Assembly (NCBI GenBank): GCA_037447605.1 | Contig: CM074823.1 | Coordinates: 1,235,348 to 1,279,364 of the forward strand | Length of the DNA stretch: 44,017 nucleotides | From: Zygnema circumcarinatum | Taxonomy: Eukaryota > Streptophyta > Zygnematophyceae > Zygnematales > Zygnemataceae | Direction: 5' to 3' | Part shown: piece by piece, positions 43,701-44,017 of the stretch | How the letters are laid out: each line of letters opens with the position of its first letter | How positions within the stretch are numbered: the stretch's first letter is position 1 | Program-made: the position numbers and the translations under genes | The notes under the pieces: generated by a model | Databases searched by the model: none | What the model was told of the DNA's origin: nothing | Seen by the model: only the letters and a program-made list of their open reading frames with translations

Positions 43701-44017
43701 GTTTTTCTTGGTGGTTTTGGGTAGCGATGGTTCTTGAATAGGGTTTTATGAATTTTCCGAGGTATCCGTGAGAGGGAGAGGGAGAGGAGGGAGGGTGTGG
43801 AAGAGGGAGAAGGATAGGGAGAGGGGGAGGGAGACGAGAGAGGGAAAGGAAGAGGACGAGGGAGTGGGAGTAGGAGTGGGAGTGGGAGTGGGAGAGGGAG
43901 AGGGAAGGGGAGAGAGGGAGGGAGAAGAGAGATGGTGCGGAGTGGGAGTGGGAGAGGGAGAGGGAGAGGGAGAGGACGGAGAGGGGGAGGAGGGAGAGGG
44001 AGAGGGAGGGAGAAGGG
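39149..44017 (+). CDS. Putative type II membrane coiled-coil protein, partial (3' end outside)
   Basis: Tentative model: exons 39149-39226, 39938-39994, 40943-41008, 41664-41981, 42336-42475 and 43387-43549, all GT-AG and phase-consistent (274 codons), continuing past the edge. The predicted start MASTSGSIQKTPIL is followed by one hydrophobic segment (LVICALVVLGLVGFEMYLA), then a charged helix with coiled-coil heptads (LQRHDIASLEHDLALARADLE), a Gly/Glu/Arg insertion, and a C-terminal block with LNPQKIIVTGLTDSRT and CEWRGLKGQIVKGGLTHVFEP. The last block looks like a folded domain with a C.W core, perhaps a lumenal glycosyltransferase or Ig-like domain; I do not recognise the family. The last three exons are best supported; the first three rest on splice signals and frame only. 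Confidence 0.5.
39938..39994 (+). CDS. Membrane-protein gene exon 2, transmembrane segment (tentative)
   Basis: Acceptor GGATTCAG, 19 codons LSAQLVICALVVLGLVGFE, donor GAG|GTATTT. In frame with both neighbours. Another frame also lacks stops, so this is weak. Confidence 0.35.
40005..40160. repeat. CCCTCTCCCTCCCTCTTCCT tandem repeat (about 20 bp)
   Basis: About seven units of a 20-22-base pyrimidine repeat (tcctccctctccctccctctt with variants) starting about ten bases after the exon 2 donor. Confidence 0.88.
40456..40815. repeat. (ACAT)n tetranucleotide microsatellite
   Basis: About 85 units of acat/cata with regular atatat interruptions near 40582, 40594, 40702, 40714 and 40774. The spacing implies that a longer block was itself duplicated (about 120 bases). 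Gives spurious His-Thr-Tyr-Ile and Tyr-Val-Cys-Met frames. Confidence 0.97.
40943..41008 (+). CDS. Membrane-protein gene exon 3 (tentative)
   Basis: Acceptor TTCATCGCAG, 22 codons MYLASGGGSIFNTRIFCGVSST, donor ACT|GTACGT. Phase 0 at both ends. Confidence 0.35.
41324..41652. repeat. TGACR pentamer array (TGACG/TGACA)
   Basis: About 60 units of tgacg/tgaca with higher-order structure: agcatgacatgagatggtgac and agcatgagatgatttgagatgctgac segments recur. It ends about 12 bases before the exon 4 acceptor. The many TGACGTGAC words are ACGT-core bZIP-like sites. Confidence 0.95.
41664..41981 (+). CDS. Membrane-protein gene exon 4: coiled coil
   Basis: Acceptor GTGCGCAG, 106 codons. ELEFDAAQNTIKLQRHDIAS and LEVYKAKVESLKGR form a clear amphipathic helix. 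A purine repeat (41816-41900) encodes Gly/Glu/Arg, then NSFEAESSEVSEILERKRS. Donor GGGAT|GTGAGT. Confidence 0.65.
42003..42038. promoter_or_regulatory. Symmetric double ERSE: CCAAT-N10-CACGTG-N10-ATTGG
   Basis: One CACGTG (42018-42023) has CCAAT exactly ten bases to the left (42003-42007) and ATTGG exactly ten bases to the right (42034-42038). The left half also satisfies CCAAT-N9-CCACG. It lies in the intron 22 bases after exon 4. Confidence 0.7.
42206..42236. repeat. CCTTAAA telomere-like heptamer, four copies
   Basis: Four tandem ccttaaa units, one substitution away from the plant telomere repeat CCCTAAA, preceded by degenerate aaaacccc/aaccccaaa words. Confidence 0.85.
42336..42475 (+). 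CDS. Membrane-protein gene exon 5 (contains two G-boxes)
   Basis: Acceptor CATGCAG, reads GGATWQARIGAGRHNLSSF and RQRSFAPHGTHSFLQY, donor TACAG|GTGCTC. Its 140 bases are needed to keep exon 6 in frame, which supports it. Yet it contains CCACGTGG twice and a CCAAT box, so it may double as, or be mistaken for, promoter DNA. Confidence 0.55.
42344..42364 (-). promoter_or_regulatory. ERSE match overlapping exon 5
   Basis: Minus strand CCAAT-N9-CCACGTG, perfect ERSE. A further CCAAT (42396-42400) and CACGTG (42419-42424) follow with an 18-base spacer, which breaks the rule. Confidence 0.5.
42478..43365. repeat. CT-rich intron with about 70-bp minisatellite
   Basis: CT-rich intron 5. From about 42880 to 43210 a unit of about 70 bases (tcactttcttccctctcctc, cccccctcactctctccccc, tcactttctcctctccactc) repeats about four to five times with small deletions. 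No stop in two frames, giving spurious Ser/Leu/Pro frames. Confidence 0.88.
43387..43549 (+). CDS. Membrane-protein gene exon 6
   Basis: Acceptor CTTGGCAG; AYRLNPQKIIVTGLTDSRTA, VTCEWRGLKGQIVKGG and LTHVFEPYHDHKQ, then CAG|GTGTGA. Mixed composition with no repeats and a convincing globular look, unlike its surroundings. Confidence 0.75.
43770..44017. repeat. GAGGGA/GTGGGA array at the right edge
   Basis: Purine tract on the plus strand with GAGGGA and GTGGGA units inside the next intron of the membrane-protein gene; it runs off the window. Confidence 0.9.

Overview
The window is nuclear DNA of a eukaryote, most probably a green-lineage (streptophyte) plant or alga. Genes are split by many GT-AG introns, the two clear proteins read like plant family members, plant-type heptamers (CCCTAAA-like) occur, and a run of 100 N marks a draft-assembly gap. 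I cannot name the species. Almost every intron and spacer carries polypurine/polypyrimidine tracts (GAGGGA, GA, GGGA), so most long open frames are repeat artefacts.

Layout. (1) From 26885 leftwards to beyond base 1, on the minus strand, lies a giant sacsin-like gene. I resolved 22 exons that keep one reading frame (about 5,115 codons). The N-terminus is present; the C-terminus lies outside the window. It has two intact and one degenerate sacsin repeat with HSP90-type ATP-binding folds, plus long inter-repeat regions. (2) 26886-30319 is a divergent intergenic region with a polypurine leader, three copies of a conserved CCAAT-N10-CACGTG module, an ERSE-II match, palindromes and CCTAGG-rich DNA. 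(3) 30320-36676, plus strand, is a complete nine-exon gene for a 561-residue O-fucosyltransferase-family protein with an N-terminal signal anchor. (4) 36677-39148 is a spacer with a fourth copy of the CCAAT/G-box module. (5) From 39149 to beyond the right edge, plus strand, is a tentative gene for a membrane-anchored coiled-coil protein; only its last three exons are reasonably supported.

How it fits together. Sacsin is a chaperone-like protein; the other two genes look like type II proteins of the secretory pathway. The spacers carry elements whose geometry matches the endoplasmic reticulum stress element (CCAAT-N9-CCACG, or CCAAT-N10-CACG in plants). A shared unfolded-protein-response input is an attractive but untested inference. 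The conserved module is the most interesting signal here; next are the near-universal polypurine tracts in introns, their spread into coding exons, and an in-frame stop-free intron in the sacsin gene.
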